In this document: positions 53,780-64,000 of the stretch, piece by piece
Layout of the letters: each line of letters starts with the position of its first letter
How positions within the stretch are numbered: position 1 is the stretch's first letter
DNA from: Mytilus galloprovincialis
Taxonomy: Eukaryota > Mollusca > Bivalvia > Mytilida > Mytilidae
Assembly: GCF_965363235.1 (NCBI RefSeq)
Contig: NC_134843.1
Span: 85,779,795-85,843,794 of the forward strand
DNA: 64,000 nucleotides
Direction: 5' to 3'
Program-made: the position numbers and the translations under genes
The notes under the pieces: generated by a model
Seen by the model: the letters and a program-made list of their open reading frames with translations, nothing else
The model's database searches: none
Told to the model about the DNA's origin: nothing

Positions 53780-54109
53780 ATGGGCAATATTCATGGTTGT
53801 GTAGCATGGGACGGCTATGTTGATAAATTAGGATACGGTGTCATGAATGTAAACTGGCCAAGGGAGGGTGCAAAAAAAGAAAGAGCACATAGACTAGCAT
53901 ATATGATTAAGGTAAGAATAAGCCACAATGATATGCCAAGACTTGATGAAAACAACAATCGCATAGAATGTAGTCACTTGTGCCATAATAAGACCTGTGT
54001 CAATTCAGAGCATATTAAACTTGAGCCCCATGCTACAAATCAGGAACGCATTCATTGTAAAGGGCAAAATTTATGTGCAAAATGTCATGAACCACACTGT
54101 ATTATATAA
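53780..54109 (+). CDS. HNH/His-Me-finger homing-endonuclease-like protein
   Basis: 109-codon ORF. It opens with GCVAWDGYVDKLGYG, has HRLAYM, then ECSHLCHNKTCVNSEHIKLE and a C-terminal C..C pair with CHEPHC. The Cys/His pattern and the SHLCHN..C.N..H core match the zinc-binding-loop homing endonuclease (I-PpoI-like) family, which cuts DNA with a His-Me finger. The ATG follows a seven-A run. An in-step frame from 53730 (MEDFYKDLEKRFLKK) sits one base out, so the true N-terminus may include it, with a one-base slip in the A tract. It lies 150 bp inside R1, tail to tail with the transposase gene (convergent ends 54109/54130). Confidence 0.75.
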   Translation: MGNIHGCVAWDGYVDKLGYGVMNVNWPREGAKKERAHRLAYMIKVRISHNDMPRLDENNNRIECSHLCHNKTCVNSEHIKLEPHATNQERIHCKGQNLCAKCHEPHCII

Positions 54110-55838
54110 AAGAATGCTTTATTTACAAATTAACACTTCTTTGTCACTGCAACTCGTGGTTTTTTGGCGTAGGGATGGTCCTCGGTTTGCGTTTTGGTAC
54201 GTTTTACTGGCCGCATAAGCTTGTTTTTCTCGTAACTTTTTTCTTCCTGATGTTTTTCATAAATTTTAAACAAATGTTTCCTAGTATTAGACCTCTCCTT
54301 TTTATATTTCATTGATTTTTTATAAGCTTTCTGCATTCTGTCTGTTTTTTGTATAGCTTTAAGTTCTTTTTCAGCAGCAGACCCAGGACTGATTTCTGCT
54401 CCAAGTTGCTTACAGATCACTAGGAGAGACTCACCAGGACCAAGATTTACACTATGAATAGCTGAATGGACACGACCTTCAAAGTTTTTTGTATAGGTAA
54501 CATTTTTTGGTAGTGATCTACGCAGTGATCTGTTAAATCGACTTTTTGAGTATTTAGGTTCAATCTCGTCTTTTTCAAAGCGCTAGGACTGAGACGATAT
54601 AACACACACTTTCTTATGGCATTCAAGTTTTCATCCAATTTTCTGATTTTGAAACTATTTGGTAAGAAAGCTCTGTTGGACAACCAGAACTTTTTTCCAC
54701 CCTTGCAAACAAAGGGATGTCTACGACAAAGTTCATGATTGCCAGTGTAACATGCGGGTATGGCATCCACGATGAAAGAGATTTTATTCTTCACTTTGGT
54801 TAAGTCACCACCATATTTTTCCATGGCCTGGGTAAACTCCGACTGACATCTCTCAGCTAAATCTAAAGCAAAATTGTTCAAAAGCTTTTCACGGTCTTTT
54901 TTAGTTCTACCAGGCATTATTTCTCCCAATTCTTTATTATTCTTGATGTTTTTTCTGTGATTATTTGAAAAATGCCTGGTATCTAGAAAGTGTTCTGGTT
55001 CTGTAGATGTTGTATTTTCAAGATACAAGTCATCTGCAGCTCTATAAGCAGAGCTATCTGGATCTGTTGTTAAATGTTTAGCCTCAATGACATCACTTGC
55101 AAGATCTTGAAGAGCTTCTTTTGCCCAGGTGTACTCATCTCCTATGCTTTTCATAAATGTTAAATTTGAACTACATGAAGAGGTACACTTTTCACCGGAC
55201 TTGATTGGATGAATTGAGCAAAGTTTATTTTTGCAAACCACTCCTATAATACTTTTATCTTCTGTTTCAGCTTCTGCAACAGAGTACACCACTTGTGTAG
55301 CAGGCTGGAATGGGGTTTTTCCAATGCCGGAATATATTGCATTGTTATATGCACCGTCAGCCTGTAGACTTACAGTACCAGGATCTTTTCTTCTTCTGAG
55401 TGTGTTAATTTCAATCAGCTGTTTGCGTCGCGCTTTCATGTCTTCCTTATTTATATTTACTATTTCAGGTAGAACTTTATTTGCCCTCTTTTGAAGTCCT
55501 GAAGCGGATGGAGCTGGCATGTTACAGCCAAGTACTATTTTCCTCAAACCAGTATATCCAAGTGGTGTTTGACTTAATGCTGCTTGAGCGGATACATTTA
55601 TCTTGGCTGTCTTCCTTCCTGGTTTTTTGGTTTGCACTTCTTCATACAGTTTGAACTTTCTTGATTGATAGTTGCATTTGTCACACATTGCCTCCTCACG
55701 ATTAACAAATCCAAACTTTTCTTCTTGTTCCATATTCCACTGTAAAATTCCATTACAGTTGGGATGAAGTCTTTGGTGTTCTCTAAATACAGAGTTCCAC
55801 ATTATTGCATTCAGTCTCACATTAACTGTTCTATTACA

Positions 55839-56375
55839 GGAGTAGATTACCTTAGCCGTATTTGGCACAACTTTTTGGAATTTTGGGTCCTCAATGCTCT
55901 TCAACTTTGTATTTGTTTGGCTTTTTAACTATTTGGATCTGAGCGTCACTGATGAGTCTTATGTGGACGAAACGCGCGTCTGGCGTATAAAATTATAATC
56001 CTGGTACTTTTGATAACTATTTACACCACTGGGTCGATGCAACTGCTGGTGGACGTTTCGTCCCCGAGGGTATCACAAGCCCAGTAGTCAGCACTTCGGT
56101 GTTGACATGAATATCAATTATATGGTCATTTTTATAAATTTTCTGTTTACAAAACTTTGAATTTTTCGAAAAACTAAGGATTTTCTTACCCCAGGAGTAG
56201 ATTACCTTAGCCGTATTTGGCACAACTTTTTGGAATTTTGGGTCCTCAATGCTCTTCAACTTTGTATTTGTTTGGCTTTTTAACTATTTGGATCTGAGCG
56301 TCACTGATGAGTCTTATGTGGACGAAACGCGCGTCTGGTGTATAAAATTATAATCCTGGTACTTTTGATAACTAT
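55839..56375. repeat. GACGAAACGCGCGTCTGG repeat, about 1.5 units of a 355-bp period
   Basis: The block GAGTAGATTACCTTAGCCGT to ATAATCCTGGTACTTTTGAT occurs twice, 355 bp apart. A third copy begins near 63600. The insertion sits in the transposase intron about 10 bp from the exon-2 acceptor. The apparent N-terminus MKSIEDPKFQKVVPNTAK of the long minus-strand frame is translated repeat. Confidence 0.88.
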
Positions 56376-56993
56376 TAGATGAATCTTTAGACCTAAAATT
56401 TAATAGAAAAAAATGCCATAAGAGAGTGTGTTTCTACCTGTAACAGAAGTTTCTAAATGTACTTCAAAATATTTGTGAATTACCTCCCTTTGGTCACAAT
56501 TTTTTTTTGGCACAAATATAAAATGGAATTTCTTGGTATTATGAAGCTAAGCAAGTTAAAGTGTCATTATTTTCTTTAAGTTAAGCATATATTTTATTAA
56601 TTCAAGAAGGTACACCAACAACATAGGATTATTTCAAGGGAAATTTGTAGATTTAATGAACTGATAGGCATTATCAATCCGCTTTTAGAAAAATGATTCA
56701 AAATAGAGTTAATTAATACCTATGTTCATATTAACTGGTATTTTGATATTTTATGTTATTATTTTAATTATCATTTAACCTACCTTTGATTTTTCTTTGC
56801 TGATTTCTTTGTTTTTGGAATTTTAGGAGCAGTATCCCTTGGCCGCAACAGAACAGCAGGTTTGGCGTCATTTACAGATTGAGTATTCTTTTCTTCTCTA
56901 TTTGCTGTAACCTCACCATGTTTTATAGTATTATTATGTATGTCTATGTATTTCTGTATACCATTGTATCAACATAGGTTCTTCAGAATAAAA

Positions 56994-57060
<67 letters not shown>
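56994..57060. repeat. (TA)n microsatellite inside transposase exon 1
   Basis: About 32 uninterrupted TA pairs. They translate as an (IY)n run on the minus strand and separate the N-terminal and C-terminal halves of exon 1. Confidence 0.97.
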
Positions 57061-57063
<3 letters not shown>

Positions 57064-57938
57064 TATCGGTATCCTTATATGGAATGTTTTGCACAAGAGA
57101 AGTCATTTTTCTGGTAAGTCTTTTATAAACTGTTTGTGTTGTGTCACTTTTACTTGGTTTTACAGTTTTTCTTTGTCTATTGTAAGGCACAGTTCCAGTT
57201 GGAAAACCTGAATTATTTCCCTTTCTAAATTTAGTCATTTTTAAATGTAGAATTTATCTTTAATCAGTGAATGTAACTGTTTAAGAAAAAAGTTTGTGAA
57301 AGTTTGGGATTCTGTCTTTACTTTTATATTGAAAATTTGGTTAAAATTTGCATCTTTTATTTGAAATAAAGGCACCAAACAGAACTCTCATAAAAACTTC
57401 TCATAAACAGAGAGAGATAGCAGTACAGATATAATTTTTTAATTCTTACAGCTGCAGTGACAGATATGATAAGATAATTGAGTCATCATCTCTGGTCAAT
57501 GTCTTATCTGTTTGGTGTAAGGTTATGGTTTTTAAGTGCATTAAGTTGTTTCAGATTAAACTTTTAATACTTAAAAATTAAGAATATTGTCATTTTTTCC
57601 TGTAGTTTTCAATTCTTGGGTAGAATCTACCCCATTTATCTGACAGCTGATGTTAGTGTTTTATGTGAAAGTCCTATCTACTAGTCTACTGATAAAACAC
57701 ACAGACTTATTGCTTTTGTATATTTAATAAGAAAATAAATAAGTTTTATTTGTAAAAAAAATCAACTCTCAGCTTCACATTTACTCTGCCGTCATTTGGG
57801 GTACATGTTGAACTTTTCTTTTTTCTTCGCTTGTAAGTGATCGACATCTTTTTCCTACAACTTTCCCATTACTAGGTATAACAAGTATTCATTTGACCTA
57901 AAATTTGCTAGATTCTGGGCCCTTTTTTTGATTCTATA

Positions 57939-58390
57939 GGTTATAATCTACCATTAGCTCTTTTGGGACCAGTCGAAAATGAGCATAACATAGTATTCAG
58001 AAACAAAAACATGGCAGATTTTGATTGGGTGGAGTATGCCACAAATAATATTTTTTTTTCCTGAAACCTTATCGATTCTTGGTTGTAGCAATGACAAAAT
58101 AAAATTTGATTCCTCCTTCAGAAATAGTTGAGAATTTTTTTTCTTCCTGTTGTTGAATGCATAAATTTTACTGTTATTTTTGTGCGAGATTGACGGTCAC
58201 CCTTGACAACTGTAAATTACACCTAGAAAAGCAACGCGATCATATCATTTTTTTTTTTATGAAATATGTTAACACAATAAATATTCTTTATTTTAAAAAA
58301 GGTTTTATAATAAAAATCAACTCAATAAGATCAGTACAGCAAGAAACATTACTATTGTCGGCAATGGAAAAATCAATTGTTTTTACATTC
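57939..58390 (+). repeat. Direct terminal repeat R2 of the 5.2-kb insertion
   Basis: 452 bp; internal neighbour TATA, external neighbour TACA. Near identity with R1 implies recent origin or recent recombination. Confidence 0.9.
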
Positions 58391-58764
58391 TACATAGACA
58401 TAATTAAAATTTCATTCCAAATTCATTCAACTATAAATCATATATGCAAGTGTAACTGTATCTGGGAAATTTGAGAAACTGACTCTGTCCTTGTTTTATC
58501 AAAGTGTTTTGCCATTTTTGAAACAAGTCCAAAGATAAAATCATTATTTATAATCTCCATCTAAATCAGACATAACCAATGCATTTTTTCTGCAATGTCG
58601 CCTATCAGATATGTTTTTATATTGTAAAATGAAAATAATTTGAATATCAACATGTCTTCATGCTAATACTTGCAAACGTGACATTCACCGCTTTAAACAA
58701 AGAAAAGAAAAGAAATAGCTACAATGAAATAAAATATGAGAAACACTGAGTACACAAATAATTT

Positions 58765-60718
58765 TTAGTTCAGGTTAACATTGTAGCCTCGGGATCTAAG
58801 AAGTTGAAGCAAGTATTGCCGAGATATTCTAGATTGAGGACGTCGACTCCATTTCTTATGTGGTAGAACCTTGTTACTTGGCATTGGCATTTCAGGTTTG
58901 CTATCAATTTCTGACTGTATCGAGTTCAAGAGAAGTTCTAGATCAGGATCGCTAGGCTTAAACTGTAAACTGTAAGCGTGTTCTTTACTTGTTGCAACAA
59001 GACTCATGTTCAACCTGTGAAAGGAATTGGATTATTGAACGCATACAACTACCCTATTAAGAAAGGAACTAAATTTGACGTAGGATTCAATATGATTACA
59101 CCTACGCCTTCAATTGTCTTACCACTTATGTTGTGTTCAACTATAATGTTCTTCAAAATTCTCATTTGATTTACCTTTGATTGTTTTAAATTGCAATCTA
59201 CTATTTTTGATGTTACTTCAACTTAGTTCGTAACTAGTTATGCTAAAAGAAAAAAGAGCCGCCGATTATGCCAATTTAACCTGTACCGCCCCAAGACATT
59301 TATGCATCAGATTGACTTTTACAAGAAAGGCAAAAGATACCTAAGGGACATTCAAACTCAGTTGAACGTATAGAGTTCATGGAAATAAACATTAACGCTA
59401 GTGATCCTTAAGAAAGTCCCACAAAATTGTAGCATTGCTTCTGAAAAACAAAACAACAAAAACGTGTGATATTCATACAATAACTAGGCATACTATACAA
59501 GATGCATCTACCTTAACAACCTGCTGGAAATAATAATGTATATGACCCTCTTATGATCGCAAGAATGTTAAAACTGGACAAAAACAATGAAACAATTATA
59601 TTATGTAGATATTTTATGATAGTTTATTTTGTTTTCCAATTGACCAATGAGTATTACTTCTTTCCTTTCACGAAAGGTAAAGTACTTACTGTGAAAGTAC
59701 TTTAATTCGTGGGCATCAATTTTCGTGGTTTGATCAATATTAACATGTTCGTGGGTTTTTAAATTCGTGGATTTTAGTTTTCTAATAAAAAAAATAATTG
59801 AAAAACTAAAGCCTTTAGAAACGAAGGTTACAAATAGTCTTGATTGAAGGAAATTGCAAAGTAAACATTGACCCGTGTAAATCGTAGTGATTACACTAAT
59901 TAACCCACGATAAAGTGATCAACAGATTAAAGACCATCAAAGGTGTTAATTAGGCCATAAATATGTCACCTAAAGAAAACAGTAACATAAACAAATGCTT
60001 TAAACGTACCTTGAATTGTCAAATAATTCTTATCAAAGTCAAGCCCAGCATGAAATTATTATTTCCCATATGTACGAGAACTATTAGGATATAAAATGAA
60101 CACTTGATCATACTGGCATATCAATACCGGAAATCTGACTTTCGTCGATCAAAAATATCTTTTATGAGAATAAAAAGATCAACAGTTGTACAGTTTAGGT
60201 TATTAAAGATTAAATGGGTATAATCCTGCATACGGTTGTAGTTCTGTGACTGCTATTAAAGTATTATCAGATTTGGCGTTATTCAATATTTCTCTAGATC
60301 ATATCAATAGTCAAACCTACCGATGGGGATCTTTCCATGACTTGATTTGGACAATGGTTGTTTTATTTCGTTGGACACTTAAATTCGTGGATAAAGTCAT
60401 CCACGAAAACCACGAAAATTGGTACCCCACGAATAAAAGTACTTTCACAGTAGTTAAAATAATTTCAATGATATTTCTGTTATTCATCTGCAAGTTGCAT
60501 GCATGTTTTCCATTTATAACATTGAAAGATTGTAATTGTAAAGTATTAATTGAATTATAATATTTGTAACAATATAACGAGGTCCATCATTTTGTTTCAA
60601 ATATTGGTATAGCATCTGTGCATCTGACACCATCTTAATTATAATAATGTGTACTGTAAATAATACTTACAAGACAATAACAAGAACTGAATATACTATT
60701 CTCCTTGTCTCCATTATT
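58765..60718 (-). CDS. Secreted basic peptide precursor, paralogue B (intact coding exons, promoter not found)
   Basis: Exons 60718-60671 (ATG at 60714) and 59014-58765, with GTAAGT donor, ttcacag acceptor and phase-2 junction; 97 residues. Signal METRRIVYSVLVIVLLNMSL, acidic spacer DPDLELLLNSIQ, dibasic PHKKWSRRPQSR, core ISRQYLLQLLRSRGYNVNLN at the C-terminus, with no GKR as in C. It keeps the CAA that is a stop codon in A. The intron holds a 762-bp MITE. The segmental copy ends at 61043, before the place where a TATA/first-exon block should lie, and only transposase debris follows. It may be silent or use another promoter. Confidence 0.74.
59689..60450. mobile_element. 762-bp MITE, TIR CTGTGAAAGTACTTT, TSD TA
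   Basis: Ends CTGTGAAAGTACTTTAATTC and its inverse GAATAAAAGTACTTTCACAG. Inverted similarity continues through ATTTTCGTGGTTT blocks for about 40 bp. TA flanks it at 59687-59688 and 60451-60452. The empty site in copy A reads GTACTTAGTTAAAAT. The TA duplication indicates Tc1/mariner-type mobilisation. No transposase. Confidence 0.92.
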
Positions 60719-61044
60719 CTAAAAGGAAAATGATAATTTAGTATCGATATCAATTATCTATATATTTAGCAAAGCTCATACTAGGATTGTTCATAAGTAT
60801 TTGTAGTACATTAAATAATGCCTCACTGTCTAGAATAATCTGTTTATAAGTACATTTCTTTTATCTGTAAAGTGCACTTCTGCTCTGACGTAAATTATCA
60901 CCAAAATTCACCAAATACTATCAATGCGGTCATTTTCTGAAGGGAAAATGGTACTATTTATTCTGCCATAGTCGACAATACTAACATTTTCTAAATTTAC
61001 CAGTTTTTATAAAAAAAAAACTTGGATAAAACAGTTATGTGTGG

Positions 61045-62832
61045 TGCCAGACAAGGCCATACAAGGCCAGATTACATGTGTTTGTAACACAAGGTATTCT
61101 AGTACCCACTAGTGTAAGATGTTTTGCGGGTCATCTAGACGGTAAAACCCTAAAAAACAGGGACACAGATAGATGTATCCAGACTGAGAAAAACAACATC
61201 CGAGTTAAATCCGTCCGAAATTATTTGGCTGCTTGACAGATTACGTATGGTATCTCATGCTAAGAAAAAGAGATTAGACTTCGATGATCCAAATTCTCTT
61301 ACGGAGTTAAAAATCGGACTTTCTCACAAGTGAGCTTTTTCTGTTGTCGTTTTTTTTGTTTGGAGGGTTCATAAGCCTGCACTTGTTGTTGGGCTTGTGT
61401 ATTAGTAAGTAAACAGTTGTTTTTTCAGATAAAAACAAAAGGCTATAATAACTGAAGTAAATATAAATAAGAAGTGAGACAACTCTCCTTCCAAGTTGCA
61501 ATGTATTTGGAGTTAACAATTATAAGTCAAAGTATGGCCTTTAATACCGAACATCAAGTTATGAAGGGCCCCATACATATATACCTCCTATGTCGTTCGG
61601 GTCAAGAAGGGTCATCCAAGACGTACAGATTAAATGACATATACCGTTTTGCTTGGTCAATACCTATAACATTATATATATACATAAAAAAAGAGATGTC
61701 GAGTAACAAAAAACACAACTGGGAACCAGACAACATAATAAACGAAAGACACCACAAAACAAACACAAACCAAACATATAAATCTCATTGCGCCTAAAAT
61801 TTGAGGTGATATATATGATCATGTACGGTTTATACTTTTTGTAAACCCGGAAAACATCCTCTGTGTTCAAGAAACTCTTAAAAGCGACCACATTCAAGCA
61901 CTCTATTAATGTTTAATGTATTTCAGATAAAGTTTCATATACGCCAGCGCACTTGCGCATTTGTTTCTTTTTAAACAATTCGTATACTTAACTACAGATA
62001 AACAGATTAATATTATATTTGTTATAAATATTATGAAATACATCCTTTAAACAGAGTACACATTTTTCAGATATCTGGCAACTCTTTTTGGAACTGGAAG
62101 CAAACGTTAACTTTCGAAAATAGTACAACAAGCAAAATCTGCACTGTCCGATATTGGCTTTCATCACATCAGCAGAGACGAAATTATCGAAAACCATATT
62201 ACTAATTTCGCTACTCAACTTTTTAGTAACTTCTTACCAGACTCTGTCATCATAATTGTGGATGGGACATATATTTATATACAGAAAAGCAATAAATTCA
62301 AATTCCAGCGTCGATGCTTTTCTATGCATAAGCATAGACCTTTACTTAAACCGATGGTTGTTACGTCCACGGATGGATACATATCAAGAATATTGGGGCT
62401 TAGCTGATGGCAAAAACAATGATGCTCTCATTGTTCAGCATATGGTGCGTTCAAATGAGGAAAATATGATGAAATGGTTTAAGAAAGATGATATTCTGAT
62501 AATAGATAAAGGATTCAGAGATGCATTCGAGTTTTTACATGCCTGTGGGTTTCATACCGAATCGCCTGCGTTTCTTGCTAAATCTGCTAAGCAGTTTTAG
62601 ACTGAAGAGGCTAACTTGTCTAAGATACTTAAATTAGATGGACGATTGAATCAGTCAACGCACGCATTAGAATATGGAAGTATTTCGATAAAGTTGTCCC
62701 AAATATTGATATCTTAAACCTAAAAGAATACTTGAGAATAGTAGGAGCTATATGCAATAAATTCAAGCCAGCTTTAATTATATCCGTTGAAAAACACTGT
62801 GACATAGCTAGAAGTATGTTAGAAAAGTCTTA
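61045..62832 (+). pseudogene. Decayed DDE transposase (Harbinger/HARBI1-like)
   Basis: Fragments in order: RLHVFVTQGILVPTSVRC (N-terminal conserved block, about 61065-61120); FATQLFSNFLPDSV and IIVDGTYIYIQKS (first Asp, about 62205-62285); FQRRCFSMHKHRPLLKPMVV; WGLADGKNNDA; DDILIIDKGFRD (second Asp); RWTIESVNARIRIWKYF (Glu, about 62635-62685). A frameshift lies between YISRIL and the ADGKNND block, a stop follows AKQF (62598-62600), and repeat sequence interrupts 61330-61980. This is a dead copy. DDE_Tnp_4-type is my assignment from the motif string. Confidence 0.78.
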
Positions 62833-62849
62833 ACAACCAAATCTATTAC

Positions 62850-63328
62850 AAGAAAGAGTTCTGAAAAAGGCATTGGGTAAACGATCACGAGAGTGGATTC
62901 CGTTACACGATTGTAAACATTATGACAACTTCCCCAAACTGACAGTAGATTATTTACGATCTCTTACATTTGACTTTAACCAATTATACCAGACTCCTAA
63001 CTACGCCGACCATCATCTTGACAATGACGGTGATATCGATATCTTTTTACATACTGTCTCGTCGTCCATCGTTCAAGCCAAAATACAATCTAGACACTCT
63101 AGCTGTAAACAATACTGTTTTTGGCTTGAATTCAATGAAGTTGGTTGGTTTTGTGAGTGTAAGGCGGGTGCCCGAACTGTGGGATGTTATGTCCATGTAG
63201 CTACGATATTGTGATACATGGGACATGCCAGACATACAGATAATAAAACAAAGACAAACAGATATTCCAATGCATTCAAAGATGCCAGTGTAGACATTGA
63301 AACAGAGACCGATCTTGAACCAGATTAG
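62850..63328 (+). pseudogene. SWIM-type zinc-finger partner of the DDE transposase
   Basis: Reads ..KALGKRSREWIPLHDC.., VQAKIQSRHSSCKQYCFWLE, then W(F)CECKAGARTVGCYVHVA, a CxC..H SWIM-like signature. A TGA replaces the expected Trp codon just after VATIL, and the frame continues YMGHARHTDN to a stop at 63328. I have seen the same pairing of DDE transposase and SWIM protein in mollusc and cnidarian elements (recall). Same strand, closely following the transposase. Confidence 0.68.
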
Positions 63329-63599
63329 TTGATTTATATCATAAAATCATTAAATGTGTTTTGTATTAATATTTAATCCTGGCTTTTTATTGTTTTGTTA
63401 GTTTAAAGTTAAAAAAACCTAAAAATTCATGTAAATTACAAATCACATTACAACATTAACACGCTAACTAAGGCGACATATATTTTTTTATCCGGTATTT
63501 AATGCTCCTCATGGGCGTTAACAAACAACATCGATATAGGATTTGATAAACCCAAAAATTCGATAGTGTTGTCCTTGTTAATTGTAGGAATACCTGTTT

Positions 63600-64000
63600 C
63601 CGGTATGAATATCAATAATATGGTAATTTTTGAGTCTTATGTAGACGAAACGCGCGTCTGGCGTAAATTATAATCCTGGTACCTCTGATAACTATTTACA
63701 CAACTGGGTCGATGCCACTGCTGGTGGACGTTTCGTCACCGAGGGTATCACAAGCCCAGTATTCAACACTCCGGTGTTGACAGGAATATCAATAATGGGG
63801 TCATTTTTATAAATTCCCTATTTACAAAACTTTATATTTTGGAAAAAATAAGGATTTTCTTATCCCAGGCATAGATTACCTTAGCCGTGTTTGGCACTAA
63901 ATTTTTGGAATTTTGGATCCTCAATGCTCTACAATTTTGTACTTGTTTGGCTTTATAAATATTTTGATATGAGCGTCACTGATGAGTTTTATGTAGACGA
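63600..64000. repeat. GACGAAACGCGCGTCTGG repeat at the window end
   Basis: Contains the full unit seen at 55839-56375: CTGGGTCGATGCCACTGCTG, GGACGTTTCGTCACCGAGGG, the TTACCTTAGCCGTGTTTGGC block and the GATATGAGCGTCACTGATGA start of the next unit. It is cut by the window edge. Confidence 0.88.

Larger units (their letters stand above)
54130..57238 (-). pseudogene. Mutator-like transposase, two exons, frameshifted
   Basis: Exon 57238-56784 starts MTKFRKGNNSGFPTG, carries RLTRKMTSL, and after a TA expansion NDAKPAVLLRPRDTAPKIPK; donor GTAGGT. Exon 2 starts at 55830 after an aatag acceptor (joined codon AGA, then TVNVRLNAIMWNS). Recognised blocks: C..C with EAMCDKCNYQS; SLQADGAYNNAIYSGIGKTP with the likely first catalytic Asp; TTDPDSSAYRAADDLY; FLDTRHFSNNHRK; LNTQKV. 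Near 54540 the frame shifts by one base, continuing as FNRSLRRSLPKNVTYTKNFE and closing at 54130. This matches what I recall as the molluscan Mutator-like transposase domain. The (TA)n tract also disturbs exon 1, so this copy is probably inactive. Confidence 0.78.
53181..58390. mobile_element. 5.2-kb insertion with ~450-bp direct terminal repeats, TSD TACA
   Basis: Flanked by TACA (53177-53180 and 58391-58394); copy A at about 6037-6053 reads GACAGATACATAGAC and is the empty site. The ends are direct repeats R1 (53181-53631) and R2 (57939-58390), both starting GGTTATAATCTACC and ending TTTTACATTC. The inner edges of both repeats touch TATA (53632-53635 and 57935-57938). No inverted termini, primer-binding site or polypurine tract is evident, so an LTR element is unlikely. 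Cargo: a plus-strand homing-endonuclease-like ORF and a minus-strand Mutator-like transposase. Confidence 0.85.
52385..61043. repeat. Segmental duplication, copy B (carries peptide gene B)
   Basis: Homologous to 5233-11565. Interrupted by the 53181-58390 insertion (TSD TACA) and the 59689-60450 MITE (TSD TA). It lacks the 3.57-kb transposon of copy A. Homology stops at 61043, where transposase-derived sequence begins. Confidence 0.85.

Noticed and set aside
56017-56259. MKSIEDPKFQKVVPNTAK as the N-terminus of the Mutator-like transposase
   Set aside because: The same 18 residues occur twice 355 bp apart and are repeat sequence; the transposase exon begins at 55830.
53181-58390. Reading the direct repeats as retrotransposon LTRs
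   Set aside because: No TG..CA ends, no primer-binding site next to R1, no polypurine tract before R2, and no reverse transcriptase, gag or integrase inside.

Overview
The window is AT-rich, intron-bearing nuclear DNA of an animal. Genes are sparse and small, and repeats dominate. Several interspersed families (such as units sharing GACGAAACGCGCGTCTGG, CACGACGGGTGCCACATG, or a 'gtggtatgattgc..aatgagacaactctcc' core) look like those I associate with marine mussels (Mytilus). The BEL/Pao and Mutator-like proteins also look molluscan. A mussel is therefore my inference; no taxonomic marker proves it.

Layout. 0.4-4.0 kb (+): the last five coding exons of a PLP-dependent cystathionine gamma-lyase-like enzyme. 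5-29 kb (-): three members of a small secreted-peptide family, called A, C and D here. Each has a signal-peptide exon, a phase-2 intron and a second exon coding a basic peptide. Upstream of each lies a TATA box next to a short putative untranslated exon ending in a GTATGT donor. This stretch also holds a 3.6-kb DNA transposon, several MITEs, two tRNA-like SINEs, a 1.9-kb minisatellite and a foldback element. 29.5-31 kb: a 140-bp tandem array. 31.6-33.8 kb: a degenerate minisatellite and two weak exon candidates (-). 34.6-39.4 kb (+): a three-exon gene for a secreted protein made of four copies of a Trp-rich domain I cannot name. 41.0-48.5 kb (-): a broken BEL/Pao retroelement. 51-52.3 kb: molluscan-type repeats. 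52.4-61.0 kb: a second copy of the peptide-gene A segment, carrying gene B. It is split by a 5.2-kb insertion with direct terminal repeats, a homing-endonuclease-like ORF and a Mutator-like transposase, and again by a 762-bp TA-flanked MITE. 61-63.3 kb (+): a decayed DDE transposase with a SWIM-type partner. The window ends in a 355-bp-period repeat.

The most interesting content is the peptide family: four paralogues in one orientation with a conserved layout and different C-terminal processing signals. One is interrupted by a nonsense codon, one seems to have lost its promoter, and one (D) duplicates the peptide unit internally. Because copies A and B are so similar, each supplies the empty site for the other's insertions, so three transposon insertions can be read to the base.
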